Counted from the first letter of the stretch, positions 1-12,132 are shown. The stretch: DNA of 64,000 nt from Aplidium turbinatum (GCA_918807975.1 OU964918.1:3100001-3164000); one strand, 5' to 3'. Program-made: numbers and translations. The notes: generated by a model from the sequence alone, not told the origin.

Positions 1-119
1 TCATAAACCCTTTCATTGATATTTCACAAATAGTGAAAACAAATAGCTGCAAACTAACAATTTTTGGTATGTGCGGATGAACATTTTGCGAAATGAAAAA
101 GGTGCGTACCGTTGTTTTA

Positions 120-600
120 AAGGTTAAAAGCACTGCACTATTGTATTTCAATTTTTTCCGTCGTGTGTCACAGGTCCATAGCCAAGAGCATCTTGCTCTA
201 TTGCTGAACTCGTCTATATCCTGTGTAGAGCATTTTGCTTTTAGGACATGGCATTCGAGTAGATATGGCTTCGTTTCCTCCAGTCCACATTTGCAACTTG
301 TGCTTCCCAAGGAATACACCCAGTGTCGCATCATCGTCTTACATCTTCCAATACCAGTTCTTAAGCGGTTGATGTATCGTCAACAACCACAGAGTTGACC
401 CTTTCCGGGAGGAAAGCTTTCTGTAGGAGAGAGCTCCATATTGGCCGATGTCTGCCCAGCCGCCTGCTACTCTTGCCACAGTTGGACCTGCAGATTGGCG
501 GCGACCTCATCTTGACCCAGTAGGACAACTGAAGCAAGGAAACGTTTTCTTGAGTTCAATCGACTCCGTGCTGGAGTTTAGCCATAGTAGGTGTCTTAAA
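120..600 (-). mobile_element. LINE ORF2 C-terminal fragment
   Basis: The minus strand reads a long open stretch with a motif typical of the C-terminal end of many LINE reverse-transcriptase proteins: NRLRTGIGRCKTMMRHW followed about 12 residues later by a CKCG motif, then a leucine/cysteine block (LLECHVL) and a DIDEFSNRARC segment. These elements carry NRLRTG-GRC then CxCG-EQTMxH there. Only the tail of the protein is present and the 5' part is not recognisable upstream (above 600), so it is a truncated copy. No target-site duplication was found. A plus-strand fragment with the same hallmark lies at 16670-17050. The clade cannot be fixed without a database search. Confidence 0.65.
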
Positions 601-1782
601 TCCATGTCCTGACAAAATTTGGCTTTTCAAATGTTGGTCCGATAGTTGGCCTCTTTGCTTTCCTTCGCAATATTTCATCTTAGAGAAAAATGTGCTCGCA
701 GCAATATGTGCTTCCAAAAAGCGAAATGGTTATTAAGACATGGTCGACAAGATTCTGATGCTTCTCCCTAACATGACATAGTTTTCATAAAAGTTCACCA
801 AATCGTTTTCAACAATAGACTATCCATGTAGCACCAACAACTCCATCAAGTATCAACAACGGTACTGTACAATGCCACACAGCTTTTCTAAGTGGTAATC
901 TTGCATTGCGAAATTATGCAACGCAGCATTCTTGCATCACAAAGCGCAATATTTCTGTGCATAGCGTGCGAAAATTTCCATTGCTGTGATGTAAACTGCA
1001 TCAAATAGTGATATGAACTAATATGAACTTTTGACATTTAGCTGAGCACCACGCGGGTCGCACGGAACAACCTGGAAGGCCGCAGTGTGGCCCGCGGTCC
1101 ATTGGTTGCAAATGACTGTGCTAAACTGATCTGAAGTTTTTAGAAATCTTGAGCAGCAAAAGAGTCATTGATATTGCCTGCTTGGATAGTTGAATAAAAA
1201 ATGCTCATTCTCTCAATGAATGATAATTTCCATTATTGCTGTTAACCAAATACTGTATAATTTCTTTCACTTGTCAACTGCGCAAGAGCAGTAGCGAATG
1301 AAGTAAATCAGTCTTGAATTTAGATCAACCCATTGCAACTATGCTATCGATATATAGATAAATAGCTATCGATAAAATTTGTAGCCTATTTAACCACTTG
1401 CACAACATAAATAACGTTTAAATTAACATCTTCAATTTGCCAGGCCTACTTATTTTGGTGCAAAGTTGCACTAACCTGCTGTCATGCTGAAATTAAAGCG
1501 AGTAGTTTCAATACAAGTGAAAGTTGTAGCCCACTAAAAATTATACCAGCTACAAGTGAAATATATATCAGTTAAGCTTATTCAAGCGGGTGGTTTGCTT
1601 GGGTCTACAGTAGCCAACATTGCTCTATAATCTATACAGACATACTATACACGACGACGACGATATAGGATTTTGTTCAAAAAATGTACTAGTCGGCAAA
1701 AAATTAGAATTATTGACTTTTTTTCCATCACAAGAAATTTCTTGGCTATAATTGCTGTTATCAAAACATAATTTCTCTCTTC
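601..1782. other. No gene recognised
   Basis: AT-rich sequence with no convincing coding signal on either strand. It contains a short palindrome around 1340-1372 (clustered TCGATA/TATCGA). The stretch near 1050-1110 is GC-richer and resembles the terminal region of hAT-type repeats, but no partner end was found. Confidence 0.5.
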
Positions 1783-3024
1783 TTAACACTAGAATTACTA
1801 AGGTGTACTATAGGACACCGGGTCTTCTTTAATCTGTAATTGCCGCTTCGGATTAAGAGCTTTTGTTCTGAAATTCCTTGACTTTTAACAAAATTAAGTT
1901 GACATAATGTTACCGTATTGCCCGAATTCCAAGGATATTTGTTTAAGAAATTATATCGCATTTTTGATTTTACACCCTAGAATTACCACGGTGTCCTTTT
2001 GGACACCAGAAAGCATTTTACGCTGTACCGGCTTAAAAACCATATTTTAAATCTAAATCTCTTTTGCTATCACTGGCTGCCTGTCGAAACTCACTCATTA
2101 TGACGCAACAGCAAGTCTATGATTTGTAACACAGCAACAGCAAGGTTTTTACGTTTACATTTCACACACTTTAGTAGCCTACCTATGTAAAGTACCAACC
2201 AAAAGTAAAAAAACAGTCTGTCTGTGATTCACCATGCATTCTACGCCAGATGTGGACACCACCACGGCTGCCAAGGCAAAAAGCCATATGTGATCGGTTT
2301 CTACAATGAGAACAAAGTCGGCGTCGACGTTTTTGATCAAATGGCTCGTTTGTACAGTACGCGATCAGTTTCCAGGAGGTGGCAGACTGGTCATTAGCTG
2401 TAGTGTATGGGGTAACATCATCGATATAGCGGCAATCAACGCATGTACTCTTTTTATAAAGTCGACTGATAACCGAATATCATGAAGAGACTTTATACTC
2501 GAGCTCATTGAATGTTTGTGCCACCAACTGCAAAACAACACAACTACTGTCATGACACCTGGGTCTAGAAAACGCAGGAAATGCTATAGAAGAGGCTGTA
2601 ACAATGCAACGACATTTACGTGTTCCAAGTGTCAGAATCCTACCTGTGGAAAGTGTTCGCAAAATGATTCAAAAGTTGTTTTTGTGAAATTCAGCGGGTG
2701 TTGCAAATGATACTGTGATGCATTATATATATGGCTGGTCACAAGTGTACTCATTTATGTTTCTTTTACATCTGTAGGCTAGTCTAAGATTGCCAAATCG
2801 TGTCCCATAAAGTGTTTATTTCTTATGCTTTTTTGTTCAAAATAGGTTTTCAACAATACAAGTTGCATGCAAATGCGTCTCTGAGGAAACTGCTTTCATT
2901 TATAATGCATAATAATAGTTAAAACACTAGCAGTTAGACAGAAAAACGCTGCATTACTGAAGGTGTCCTATAGGACACCGTGGTAATTCTAGGGTGTAAA
3001 AAATCCCGGTAACTCTAGTGTTAA
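1783..3024 (+). mobile_element. piggyBac element A, small, both TTAA ends present
   Basis: The element is bounded by TTAA at 1783-1786 and 3021-3024, the hallmark target duplication of piggyBac. Outer tips match as inverted repeats (TTAACACTAGAATTAC on the left, TTAACACTAGAGTTAC on the right, read inward). A second inner inverted pair, CCCTAGAATTACCACGG, lies at about 1975 and 2980. Subterminal GGTGTCC-type palindromes (GGTGTCCTATAGGACACC) flank the ends. The interior holds the 3' part of a transposase gene. At 1.24 kb it is a deletion derivative of a family usually longer than 2 kb. Confidence 0.85.
2244..2710 (+). pseudogene. piggyBac A transposase, C-terminal part
   Basis: Reading frames on the plus strand give the last catalytic region of a piggyBac DDE transposase, FYNENKVGVDVFDQM (families show NxxGVDxxDQM), at about 2300-2345. 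Downstream, 2516-2710 encodes the C-terminal cysteine-rich zinc-binding domain (CYRRGCNNATTFTCSKC then CGKC), which in piggyBac binds the terminal repeats. The N-terminal region and first two catalytic aspartates are missing. The two segments are in different frames, so the gene is not functional. There is no neighbour outside the element. Confidence 0.8.
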
Positions 3025-4001
3025 CCTCAGCGTAGACAAAAATAATTAGGTCTATATAATTAAGAAGATAATTTATGCCCGATTCCAAAGAGACCTTGGG
3101 ACGCCAAATCAAGATACGTTTAAGAAAACTTACCGTATTGAAATAATACTCAGTGGTTTCTTCAAATTCTTGCCTCTTGAGAAGGTTTGAAGCCCTTAAA
3201 CAATCAAAAAGTACTCCATGGACCTCCTTGCCAACGTTACTTCTTATTTGTGGTGTGAGCTTCTGGGGTCGAGGTCTATTCTTTTATCACTTTAAATTCA
3301 CGATGTTCCCGGACTATGCTAGATGGCTACTAGAGAGCAATCAGTCTTCGGTTTCATCATCCCAGACACGCAAACCTTCCACTCCGTTAAGTGACTTGAA
3401 CATGGTACAGTCATTGACAATGAGGTCTCGAAAAACATAAAACATTACGTATTAAGTGACAAATCTTGTAATTTCCTTCTGGTTTCTGGTTATAAGTTCT
3501 GTTTGTAGGTTAAATTATTTTGTAAACATTGTTATGTTTTGATGAGTTTGATTAAGATGATAAAAACTTTCTTTTAGTTAATTTTAGAATAATTTTAAAT
3601 GGGCTAGTATTGGGCGGCAACAACTGTAAAATAAAAGTTTAGCCGAAAACTTTGAACAAGATCCGGCAACGCTGAATTTTATTACACTTTCTTCTTGGGA
3701 GGTAGTTAGATTTCCCGTATGCTCTAGAAATCCCTGGTTATGATAGGTAATGTTATTAGCTTAACCCCATCTGGCATTCGTTCCAAAGATGTTCGAAAAG
3801 CACGATACGGGGATTTTTAAGCCACCGTATTTATGGTTTATAACTCAGTCGCTAAATATCGCACATTTGAGAAAATTAATATACACATTGTTGAATGATT
3901 TATTTTTGATTGTTGTTACGCTTGTAAGTACTGCAGAATAGCTACAGAAACCCACAATCGTCAGAGAATTGAAAAGAGGTTTTAACACGAGTAGAGCTAT
4001 G
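3025..4001. other. No gene recognised
   Basis: AT-rich sequence with a 95-codon open frame (3153-3440) that matches nothing I recognise and has no codon pattern or splice context supporting it. I see no repeat pair within the window. Confidence 0.4.
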
Positions 4002-4010
4002 TGTACAAGT

Positions 4011-4264
4011 AATAATAATGTTATGGTTTTATTTATTGTCGCTCTACAACAGCTAAGGTCTTTTAGCGACAGGGCTCATTTTTAATTCATATCAGGTTTA
4101 CGATGTTATCACATTATCACCCGACTCATTCTCACTGCGCTATGCAGGATAGAAGACAATCAGTACCGTTTTTAAAGTCTTCGGTTTGACCCGACCTGGA
4201 ATCGATCTCAGATCTACCAGCACCAGAGCCGAATGCGAAACCACTCGGCCACTGAGCTGGTATC
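4011..4264 (-). mobile_element. tRNA-derived SINE, complete, with 9-bp target duplication
   Basis: On the minus strand the element starts GATACCAGCTCAGTGGCC and has a tRNA-like head with an A-box (CAGTGGCCGAGTGG) and a B-box (GAGATCGATTCC), about 160 bp of unrelated body, then a tail containing CTAAAAGACCTTAGC, GCGACAATAAATAAAACC and (ATT)n. It is flanked by a perfect direct repeat TGTACAAGT at 4002-4010 and 4265-4273, showing target-primed insertion. A 5'-truncated copy of the same tail lies at 11886-11998. Transcription would be by RNA polymerase III and mobility would depend on a partner LINE. Confidence 0.85.
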
Positions 4265-4273
4265 TGTACAAGT

Positions 4274-4664
4274 GACAAATCACTTGTGTATTAGGTACCA
4301 AGTCCTGTTGCAATAATTACAAACTACTCACAGCCACAGGCCGGCACGATGTAATCAAGCGCACGTGACTCGGTGCAATGCACTAACACTAAAGCAATAA
4401 TTATAACGCAAAAGTAACGTTACTGAACTGTATCATTCCTCCTCTACACTTAGCAATAGAAATAAGACATGGCATTCCATCATAAACGTAGACTTGCACG
4501 GCACATGATCTCGTGTAAATACATTACAGCTAAAGGAGGGTGATATTAACCAAGTATTTACAACTTATCATACACAACAATATATAGTGCTTCTAACAGA
4601 TCACTGTAATAATGGTCATATTACAATTAGGGTCAGAAGAGCAAACGACTAACAAACGTATTGG
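4274..4664. other. Spacer, no gene recognised
   Basis: Nothing recognisable. It may include the terminal repeat of the minus-strand Gypsy fossil that follows, but no matching second copy was found. Confidence 0.35.
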
Positions 4665-5685
4665 CTAAGCTTGATAGAAATCAAGTTTGCGTCTGTTTCG
4701 AACAGGATAGCGTCTCTGCGGGACAGCTTTACTATGCCCAGAGTGGTCATTGGTATTGATCGGTTCAGACTCTTTCTTTGGACTAGGTGCAAATTTATCT
4801 TTACTTGAATCAGAAAAGTCACTTTTACTTTCAGTTTAAACATTTTGAAACCTGGTCTGGAATTGATTGATGTGTCTCCTCCAAACGCCTCGTTCCGTTC
4901 CTACATTGTACAGAACACGTCCCCGTCTGTTAATTACCGTACCTGGTAGCCACTTTGAACTAGATGCATATTTTCGAGCATAAACTAATGAATCTTCTTC
5001 ATATTTTCGCTTTTTATGACAATCATGCAAGTCTTTGTTTTGAATTACTTTTTCCGATTGGCAAGAACAAGGGCAATAGCGTCTTCGGCTGGCGCCCATG
5101 GAGAACTTCAGCCGGGAACTTCCAGTGGAGGCATGGGTGATGTATGCTTCTATACGTTGTAAGTACTAACAAATGAGCATCTTGATTTCTCACTTCTCTC
5201 TTTGCAGTTTTTGTCTATTGCCCTTTTAAAGGTTTGTACGAAGCGTTCCTCTTCGCCATTTGAAGCTGGATAGAACAGTGGCGAGGTGATGTGGTCTATC
5301 TCTAATTTCGAACATAAATTTCTTGAACTCCCCAGGAGTGAACTAACTTCAGTTCTCCGAGACAATCATGTCTGGGGAGCGTTTTGTCGTAAAGATCTGT
5401 TGCAGTGTGTTGATCGTTGCTTTAGAGGTTGCCTGTCCTATGTTCTGCATAGAAACATCAGGATATTTTGAGTGTACATCAACGCAAGTCATCCGCATCT
5501 TCCCTAAGAAAAGTCCAGCATAGTCGAGATGAATCCGCTGCCATGGCTTTGTTGTTGAGAAGGAGCGATCTTCCTGGCGTCAGCACTACCTGACTACTCA
5601 CTATAGAACAGCGAGCATTGTGTTTCGCTAACCATACCGTTGTAACCTCCAGAATAACCATCAAGACTTTTCCCAAAAACATGTG

Positions 5686-5786
5686 TTTCTCGGCAGTCGA
5701 CTGTAGCAAGAATTGATAGCGATAGCCTCATGGGCGAAACACGTGTCTATCGCTGTTAATTCTTGCTACACTCGTCTGCCGAGAAA
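5686..5786. repeat. Palindrome, arms of about 38 bp
   Basis: TTTCTCGGCAG at the left pairs with CTGCCGAGAAA at the right, and the inner parts pair as well (TGTAGCAAGAATT with AATTCTTGCTACA, GATAGCGATAG with CTATCGC). The loop is about 22 nt. It may be a tiny foldback insertion inside the Gypsy fossil. Confidence 0.75.
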
Positions 5787-6842
5787 TACATGGCTTTGTT
5801 GTTTTCGGCTATGCTTGGTACCCTTTGTCCGGAGCTTTTGTGACAAGCCTGCAAGGTCCGCATGACTTGACCATCTCTTCAATGCTTTTGTTCAACTCCG
5901 GCCACTATACGTAGCCTATCTGCGTGCCATCTGCTTCGTTTGGGTCATTCCCCAGTGACTTTCATGCAAGAGTTTTAAAACTTGTGCCTGCAAGCATTGC
6001 GGAATTAGTGCTCGTGAAAAGCCGTCACGTTGTGAAAGTATTACACCATTTTCTACCCACATTGACAAGCCTGTTTGCAATGTTGCGTGAACCTAAACGC
6101 TGCTCTTTTCTTCAACAACTAATTAAAAGGTTTTGCCTTGTTTGGAAGATTAGCTATAAAACGACCATAATACAGTAGTTAATTTTCCCTAAAAAAGTTT
6201 ACAGATCTTGAAGGTTTTGCGGTTGGGGTAATTGTTTCATTGTTTCTACGATGTGCTCGACGGTCGCTTGCTGTCTTTGTCGATTCCATGACCAAGGTCT
6301 TCGATCGAATTCTTGAAAACTTCACAGTTTTGTACTTTAACACAAAACCCATATTCGCTTAAACGTTCCATAAGCTTATCTAAGTTGTTCGAATGGTCTT
6401 TTCTGTTGGTCCTGTTACTAAGATATGCTGCTACACCAGGGATTCTAGAAATCATTTTATCCATGCAACGTTGAAATTGGGCTGGGCTTGACGCCACGCC
6501 GAAACACATACGATTGTATTCGAAGAGACGACAAGGTGTGTTTAAGACACAAAGTTTTTTTTTGTTTCGTTATCAAGCTCTAGTTGCAAGTAAGCATTCG
6601 ACAAGCCAATTTTAGAAAAGTACTGATCTACTCCCAGCGATTCCAGCAATGTGTCCAACGTCGGCAACGGATGTTGATCTACTTGATTTATTGGTTCAGT
6701 CCCTTGAAGTCACCGCAAATTCGTATACTTTCATTCGATTTCGACACCGCAACCATTGAGCTGCCCAATCGCTATAATTTATTGGTTGCAAAACGTTACG
6801 CTCTACAAGTCTGTACAATTCTTTTTTTTTTTTATTCTACAG

Positions 6843-7000
6843 ACAGGCAAGACACAACAATACCACAGGGTTGAGCATTACAACAGTGTATTGTACATAC
6901 AGTATTTACAAATAGTTTAACCTTCACACGTTTTCGGCTATGTATAATAAGCTATATTGTTGTAATGCTCAACCTTGTGGTATTGTTATGTCTTGCCTGT
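6843..7000. mobile_element. Foldback MITE of 158 bp
   Basis: Terminal inverted repeats of about 43 bp start ACAGGCAAGACA at the left and end TGTCTTGCCTGT at the right, and both arms continue through CAATACCACA and TTGAGCATTACAACA with few differences. The interior of about 70 bp has no coding capacity. It is inserted within the minus-strand Gypsy fossil between its protease and reverse-transcriptase parts. The superfamily is not assignable because no clear target duplication was seen. Confidence 0.8.
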
Positions 7001-7660
7001 GGTATAAAAAGGCTAACTCTCTCCCGAAACTATATTATCTTCTTTGTTTGGTTGCTTTTTGTAAAAGGAAATTGGCCTTGCTTAACAAAAACGGACTTTG
7101 CTTCTGGTTTTAAGTTTATAGAAACCTTTGTTTAGCCTAAATACATTTCCCAAGATCAGACGAAAAAGCTTTGAAAAATTATTGAGTTAAAGCTGAAACT
7201 TGCCTTTCCCTCTCCATTGGTGAAGCTTCTTCAGTTTGTTGAACTTGTGATGATACGAGATGTTTTTTCTTGTCTGAAATTTGATCTAGCACTGAAATGT
7301 CCTGACTGGTCAAACCAAAACTGTCGCTCAAGTCTAGTCCGAACAGATTAGTGTCTTGGTATTCTTTTAGAACAATTAACTTTATCCTTGATTTTAGTTA
7401 ACAACCTATTTTAACATTTACAAAGCATTGACCTTTAACATGCAAATGTCTACCGCTATAAGCATGTGGTGAGGTTTCTGATGGATAGCATGGTGTAGAA
7501 CATAACTCACGATACCCATCTAACTCAACCATGAAACACATTGAGCCAGTGTCCCACTGGCACGTGGACAGTTTGCCGTTGACCACCGCCCGGATCCAAA
7601 TTTGCTTTCTTGATGCGTTGCTAAGTTTCCTTTGGTAACTTTCCTGATCCATCTAACTAA

Positions 7661-10600
7661 TTTGCTAGTTGACATTCGCTCTGCACTTCGCAATCAATGA
7701 CCGTTCTGTACCACATTCCTCAGTTGCATACCTTGAGTCTCGTGTTTGTACATATTGCGTTACTCTTTGTAGTCAAAGTTAAGTACACATAACTGGTGTC
7801 GCCGGCAGGATTTTACTGGCATAACGAAATTGATCAAAGTCTTGCAACAACAAATTGCCAACCAAGAACGCTAGACGAAGGAGCAAATTGTCAGACAAGA
7901 ACAACGTCACCAAGAACAAGAACAACGTCACAAAGATCAGACCAAACTACTCATGGAGCAACTACAAGAAATGAGATCCCTAACTTCAAGTCCACAACCA
8001 ACAACAATAGAGCAGCAGGTACCTATACTTAAGTTCGCAACATTCAATGCCACCACTGAAACTGTGACTGAACTGTGGGCAGATTATTGGAAGAGGTTTA
8101 ACACGTTTGTAGCAGCATATTCAGCCATACAAGAATTTTCTCACCAATCAGTCACACTCAATCTACAAAATGTTAACAAATTTGGTTGGACAGGAAACCA
8201 ACCCAGAGGAGGTCAACGATCTAACCATGACGGAGATTACAGATTACATGTCTCAGTAATTCGATCCCAAACGCTTCATCATGAGAGAGCGATGCCGTTT
8301 CTGGAGCGAGATGAAGCTCAAGCCGGGTGAGCCGCTCAAGAGCTAGCCGTCCGCATACGTCAAGCAGCTGCCACATGTGATTTCTCGACCATTACCAATC
8401 CATTTGACGAAGGTTTGCCTACTCGCTTCATTTGTTCACTCGGTAACGAGGCGGTGCTAAAAGCGTTGTTCAAAATTAAAGATGATGAACTTACTTACAA
8501 CCGTGCGATGAAAGTAGCATCAGAAACCGAAGAGGCGTTAAGGTGGCCAAAGAAAGTGTTTACGGCACTCCACCGGCACCGGTTGCGAAAGTAAGGACCA
8601 TCAGCAAACCTCCAAAAGCTAAGCAGGTTGCTGGTATTTTCTCTACTTCAAAAAATAAAAATGTTATCGTTGTGATAACTTCAACCACAACGCCAATGAC
8701 TGCAGGTTTAAGGAAGCCACCTGCATCTTACAGGACACTTACTAACTGTTTACCGATAGAGAGTTGAACAATATAAACCTTCTAAGGTAAATTGTATGGA
8801 CGAAATTAACATGCTTTCTAGTTCTTACAGAAAACCTCGAAATCCAAAGCTAGAAGTACCGATCTCCATTAGTACGGTAACATCAATCTGCTAGTAAGCA
8901 TCTAGTGTCAATTTTATTTTTTTGCAGCTCAAGTAACTTGTCCTTCCACGGTAAGTTCAGATTACATTTCCTTTGTAGTTTCGGAAATCAAAGGACTAAA
9001 CTTGCTAGGTCATGATGCAATTTCTTATTTAAGAATTTTGATCAATTAGTTTCTTCTGTCTGACTATTCTACTTTACAAAGCATCTAACGAGATTATGCA
9101 CTATACATAGATTTTACATCCGATGCTAAACCTGTTTTTCTCAAACCCAGGCCTGTACTTTTCACCTTAAAGGAGCACTTTGCCCAGGCCTATGATTGAG
9201 AGAATTGCACGTGGTGTATAGACACCAGTTCAGTTTTGCGATTGGGGCACACCGGTTGTTCCAGTCTTCAAGCCTTCAAGCTCTTCTGAAGCGGCCAAGT
9301 TACGCGTATGTGGCGATTATTCAGTCACCGTGAACCCTTCCCTGGAGACTCATCGGTTATCCCTGTCAGAAGACTGAATGCACAAGTTGGGTGGTAGGTA
9401 TGGTTTCAGCAAAATAGACTTGGCTGATGCCTACATGCAGATTCGACTTGATCCTGACAGTCGAAAACGACTCGCATTAAGCACTCAGTGTGGCGTTCTA
9501 TTACAAAACGTTTTACCTTTGGGTATATCTACTGCTCCAGGTTATTTTGAGAAGATAATGGATGACATTCCAGGGGTCGAAGTCTCCTTAGAAGATATTC
9601 TTGTCAGTGGCACTACTGCTGAGGAGCATCTCCCGAATCTTAGACGGCTCCACGAACGACTTCACTCAAACGCCTAAGGTGGAGAAAAAGCAAGTGTAAG
9701 TTTGCATAACCTCAGGTAAAGTACCTAGGACACATCTTGTCCAGGCAGGGCATCTCCAAAGGTCGCAAATAAATGCTATAATTAAGATATCTGCCCCCAC
9801 TGACGTATCTTCTTTTCTAATGTCTTTAGGTCCTCTCACAATTTTATTCAAAGTTTCTACTATTGAACGCTTCCACGGTAGTGGAAGCACTGCACCATCT
9901 CACGAAAAAAGACATTCCTTGGAGATGGGGAAAACAAGAACAAAGCTCTTTTGTTCAACTCAAGCATTACCTTCCTGCTGATGAGGTTCTTACACCTTTC
10001 CACGCATCACTTCCAGTAGGCATCGCATGTGATGCTTCTAGTGTGGGTATTGGTGCTACTCTTTTCCACCGTTACCCAGATGGCACAGAACTGTCTATAG
10101 CATACGTTTCAAAGATTTTAACAACCTCTCAGAGAAACAATAACCCAATTCAGAAAGAGGCTTTGTCAATTATTTTATTTTTACTCTAAAGAAATTTTAT
10201 CAATATCTCTTCTAGATCTTTCATTTGAGTCACCGACTATAAACTTTTGCTTATTGGTTCGACCAAATTGGCATCTTCTTTGGCTCTTTGGACACTCCTT
10301 TTTTCGCAATTTACATACAGGCTAACATTGAGTATGGGAAGACGAAGGATTATCAAGACGTTGATGCTTTGAGTCGCTTGCAAGCAGAAGGGTATCAAAT
10401 CTTCAATGAAGAGGAAAGTGCGGATGATTGTCTGTGCTATCGCTGCCTCAGACTTGCTAGTCTACAGCCAAATATACAAAAGATTCTATAATTTCCACGG
10501 TAATGCGTTTCAGTCATAAAGTATGGTCGGCCAAGTCTTTTCCACAAGAACCGTTTCGTAAGTACGCAGACTCTCTTTCTACTTGTTACGGATGTTTACG

Positions 10601-11015
10601 TTACGGTTCCAGAGTGGTCATCCCGTCCAAACTTCGCCCTTCCGTTCTTCAGTTGCTTCATCAGGGACATTTCTGCATTGAGAGAATGAAGCAGTTGTCA
10701 AGAACTACCGTTCACTGGCCAAACATCGATCGGGACATAACTGAACTTTGCACAAGTGTAGCGCCTGTAGCGAATATTAACCGCAATCTAAAACCCAGGT
10801 TCAATCATGGACGGTTCCAGTCCCAGAGGCACCGTGGAGTCGCTTACACATAGATCATGCGGTAAATCTCATAAGTTACCATTGGTTACTCAACATTGAT
10901 GCCTTTTCCAAACATCCATGTATTCATGCTACTATCAATCTGCTAGAAGAAGATTTTGCCTACCCCTTACTTTCGTTACCAATAGACTTCCAAACTTTCT
11001 GTAAGGAGAAGGGTA
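7661..11015 (+). mobile_element. Gypsy-type LTR retrotransposon fossil B (broken)
   Basis: Plus-strand parts in order: a tRNA-complementary primer site at 7794-7811, gag-like sequence about 7950-8770 with a cysteine/histidine knuckle-like region near its end, reverse transcriptase at 9378-9677 (SKIDLADAYMQIRLDPDSRK, a classic Ty3/Gypsy block), RNase H around 9880-10190 (DASSVGIGATLFH), and the integrase zinc-binding region at about 10503-10800 (LLHQGHFCIERMKQLSRTT). The integrase core is cut off near 10990. It carries roughly ten breaks and looks old. No LTR pair is visible. Confidence 0.85.
7794..7811 (+). other. Probable primer-binding site of Gypsy fossil B
   Basis: TGGTGTCGCCGGCAGGAT reads as the complement of a tRNA 3' end finishing in CCA, with an acceptor stem and the start of a T arm. 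Its position, a few bases after a plausible LTR end and just before gag-like sequence, fits a primer-binding site. The tRNA identity was not determined. Confidence 0.55.
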
Positions 11016-11102
11016 TGGTAAACTAAATCTATAAACAGAACTTAACATTTTCAACAGGGACAAATATTTTTGTCTTTTTCTGTTTATAGATTTAGTTAAC
11101 CA
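11016..11102. repeat. Hairpin, 22-bp arms
   Basis: GGTAAACTAAATCTATAAACAG at about 11017-11038 is repeated inverted at 11079-11101. The 40-base loop is AT-rich. It marks the junction between the end of Gypsy fossil B and the PLE 3' fragment that follows. Confidence 0.7.
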
Positions 11103-11260
11103 TTGTATTTTTTTTTTCAGATGTAGTTAATTTGTATGTATATTATTCCTGAAGAGGACATCTTGTGATGTCGAAAACGTTCAATGCTTAATTTGTTGCG
11201 TAGTTTTATGTTTATGTAAATGTAATAAACTTGAAGATGTTAAACTTGATCACGTTGCTC
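11103..11260 (+). mobile_element. Penelope-like element 3' (pLTR) fragment
   Basis: This short stretch has the arrangement seen at the ends of the other PLE pieces in the window: CCTGAAGAGG, a small stem-loop, then GAAAACGTTC. At 15167-15194 the same arrangement is attached to a PLE GIY-YIG domain. No coding part remains here. Confidence 0.55.
11149..11176 (+). ncRNA. Hammerhead ribozyme-like core 1
   Basis: CTGAAGA fits the hammerhead consensus CUGANGA. It is followed by a perfect 6-bp stem II (GACATC/GATGTC, loop TTGT) and GAAA. PLEs are known to carry type I hammerheads in their terminal repeats. Stems I and III and the cleavage site were not resolved, so activity is unproven. Confidence 0.55.
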
Positions 11261-11366
11261 GGCTTCGTATGCCTATGGTTCAATTACAAATAAAAATTAG
11301 AAAAACGCCAAAAATATATCAAAATCTCAAAGTCAAAGTAGCCTGCCAAATGCATCAAAAAACCCT

Positions 11367-11479
11367 CAAATTTCTAACATTTGGTGTTAAAATCGCCAAT
11401 ACGGCAATCTTGCTTGCCGTGCAAGATGAGGCCTAGCGTTTGACTTCCAGTTCAGATGATATTATAGTGACGTCTACGG
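11367..11479. repeat. Dispersed repeat family X, copy 1
   Basis: About 113 bp that aligns in the same orientation with 30489-30600. Shared blocks include CGGCAATCTTG/TGGCAATCTTG, TTCCAGTYCAGATG and ATAGTGACGTC. No coding sequence and no terminal repeats are seen, so the family is unknown. Confidence 0.6.
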
Positions 11480-11885
11480 GACAAATATATACAGCAACTA
11501 TCGCTTACCCAGCCAGCAAATCATTTTTTTTGCATTCATTCAACATCTGATCATTGATTTTTTCGTTGGAAATAATTTTATCACATTCTTGTGAAGTAGG
11601 TATCACGGCTCCAATCACCTGTTTTGTTAGTCGTTTCACAGAATGTAGCTCTCAAACTGTCGAAATGCTTTACATGGCTAAACGTTGAAAAGATATGTTT
11701 ATTTGCTTGTGATATGCAAACATGTTACACATCCATATGGAATTACATGATAAAAACTAAAAACAAAGCCAACTGTTGCTGCCTGGGCTGCAATTCTTTA
11801 CAAAAGTTGCTGAACAAAATAATGAAAAGCTCATCGAAACGAAGACGCAAGATAAACGTAATCTGGCCATGTCCACGCGATAACG
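11480..11885. other. No gene recognised
   Basis: An open frame at 11624-11959 runs through this stretch into the SINE tail and resembles nothing I know. Nothing else is supported. Confidence 0.4.
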
Positions 11886-11998
11886 ATAATAATGTTATGG
11901 ATTCATTTATTGTCGCTTTACAACTGCTAAGGTCTTTTAGCGACAGGACTCATGTTTAATTTTGTATCAAGAGACGTCATCACATTATTACGCGACTT
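11886..11998 (-). mobile_element. SINE, 5'-truncated second copy
   Basis: Matches the 3' half of the SINE at 4011-4264 (GTCGCTTTACAAC, GCTAAGGTCTTTTAGCGACAG) including the ATT-type tail at its left edge. The tRNA-like head is absent, as expected for incomplete reverse transcription. Confidence 0.75.
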
Positions 11999-12132
11999 AT
12001 GAAGTATACTTGATTTTACCTTTCAAGATTCCAAATATATTGTGCGGCAATTTTTCTTTAACAAACACTTATAAATGATCGTAAAGCTTGAACATTTAGT
12101 TTCACAAGTACTTTTGTGCACAGAAGCATACA

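Larger units (their letters stand above)
4665..7660 (-). mobile_element. Gypsy-type LTR retrotransposon fossil A (broken)
   Basis: Read on the minus strand, the parts run in the normal Ty3/Gypsy order: aspartic protease near 7650-7400 (QWDTGS motif), reverse transcriptase near 6510-6250 (FGVASSPAQFQRCMD, then the ERLSEYGFCVK region), integrase core near 5365-5150 (PASNGEEERFVQTFKRA) and integrase C-terminal region near 5100-4670. Several breaks are spread over the length (roughly ten), so it is an old dead copy. No LTR pair was identified. A small foldback element at 6843-7000 and a palindrome at 5686-5786 sit inside it. It lies back to back with Gypsy fossil B. Confidence 0.85.

Noticed and set aside
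93-398. Plus-strand 101-codon frame at the window start
   Set aside because: Antisense to the LINE tail on the minus strand, which carries the recognisable motif.
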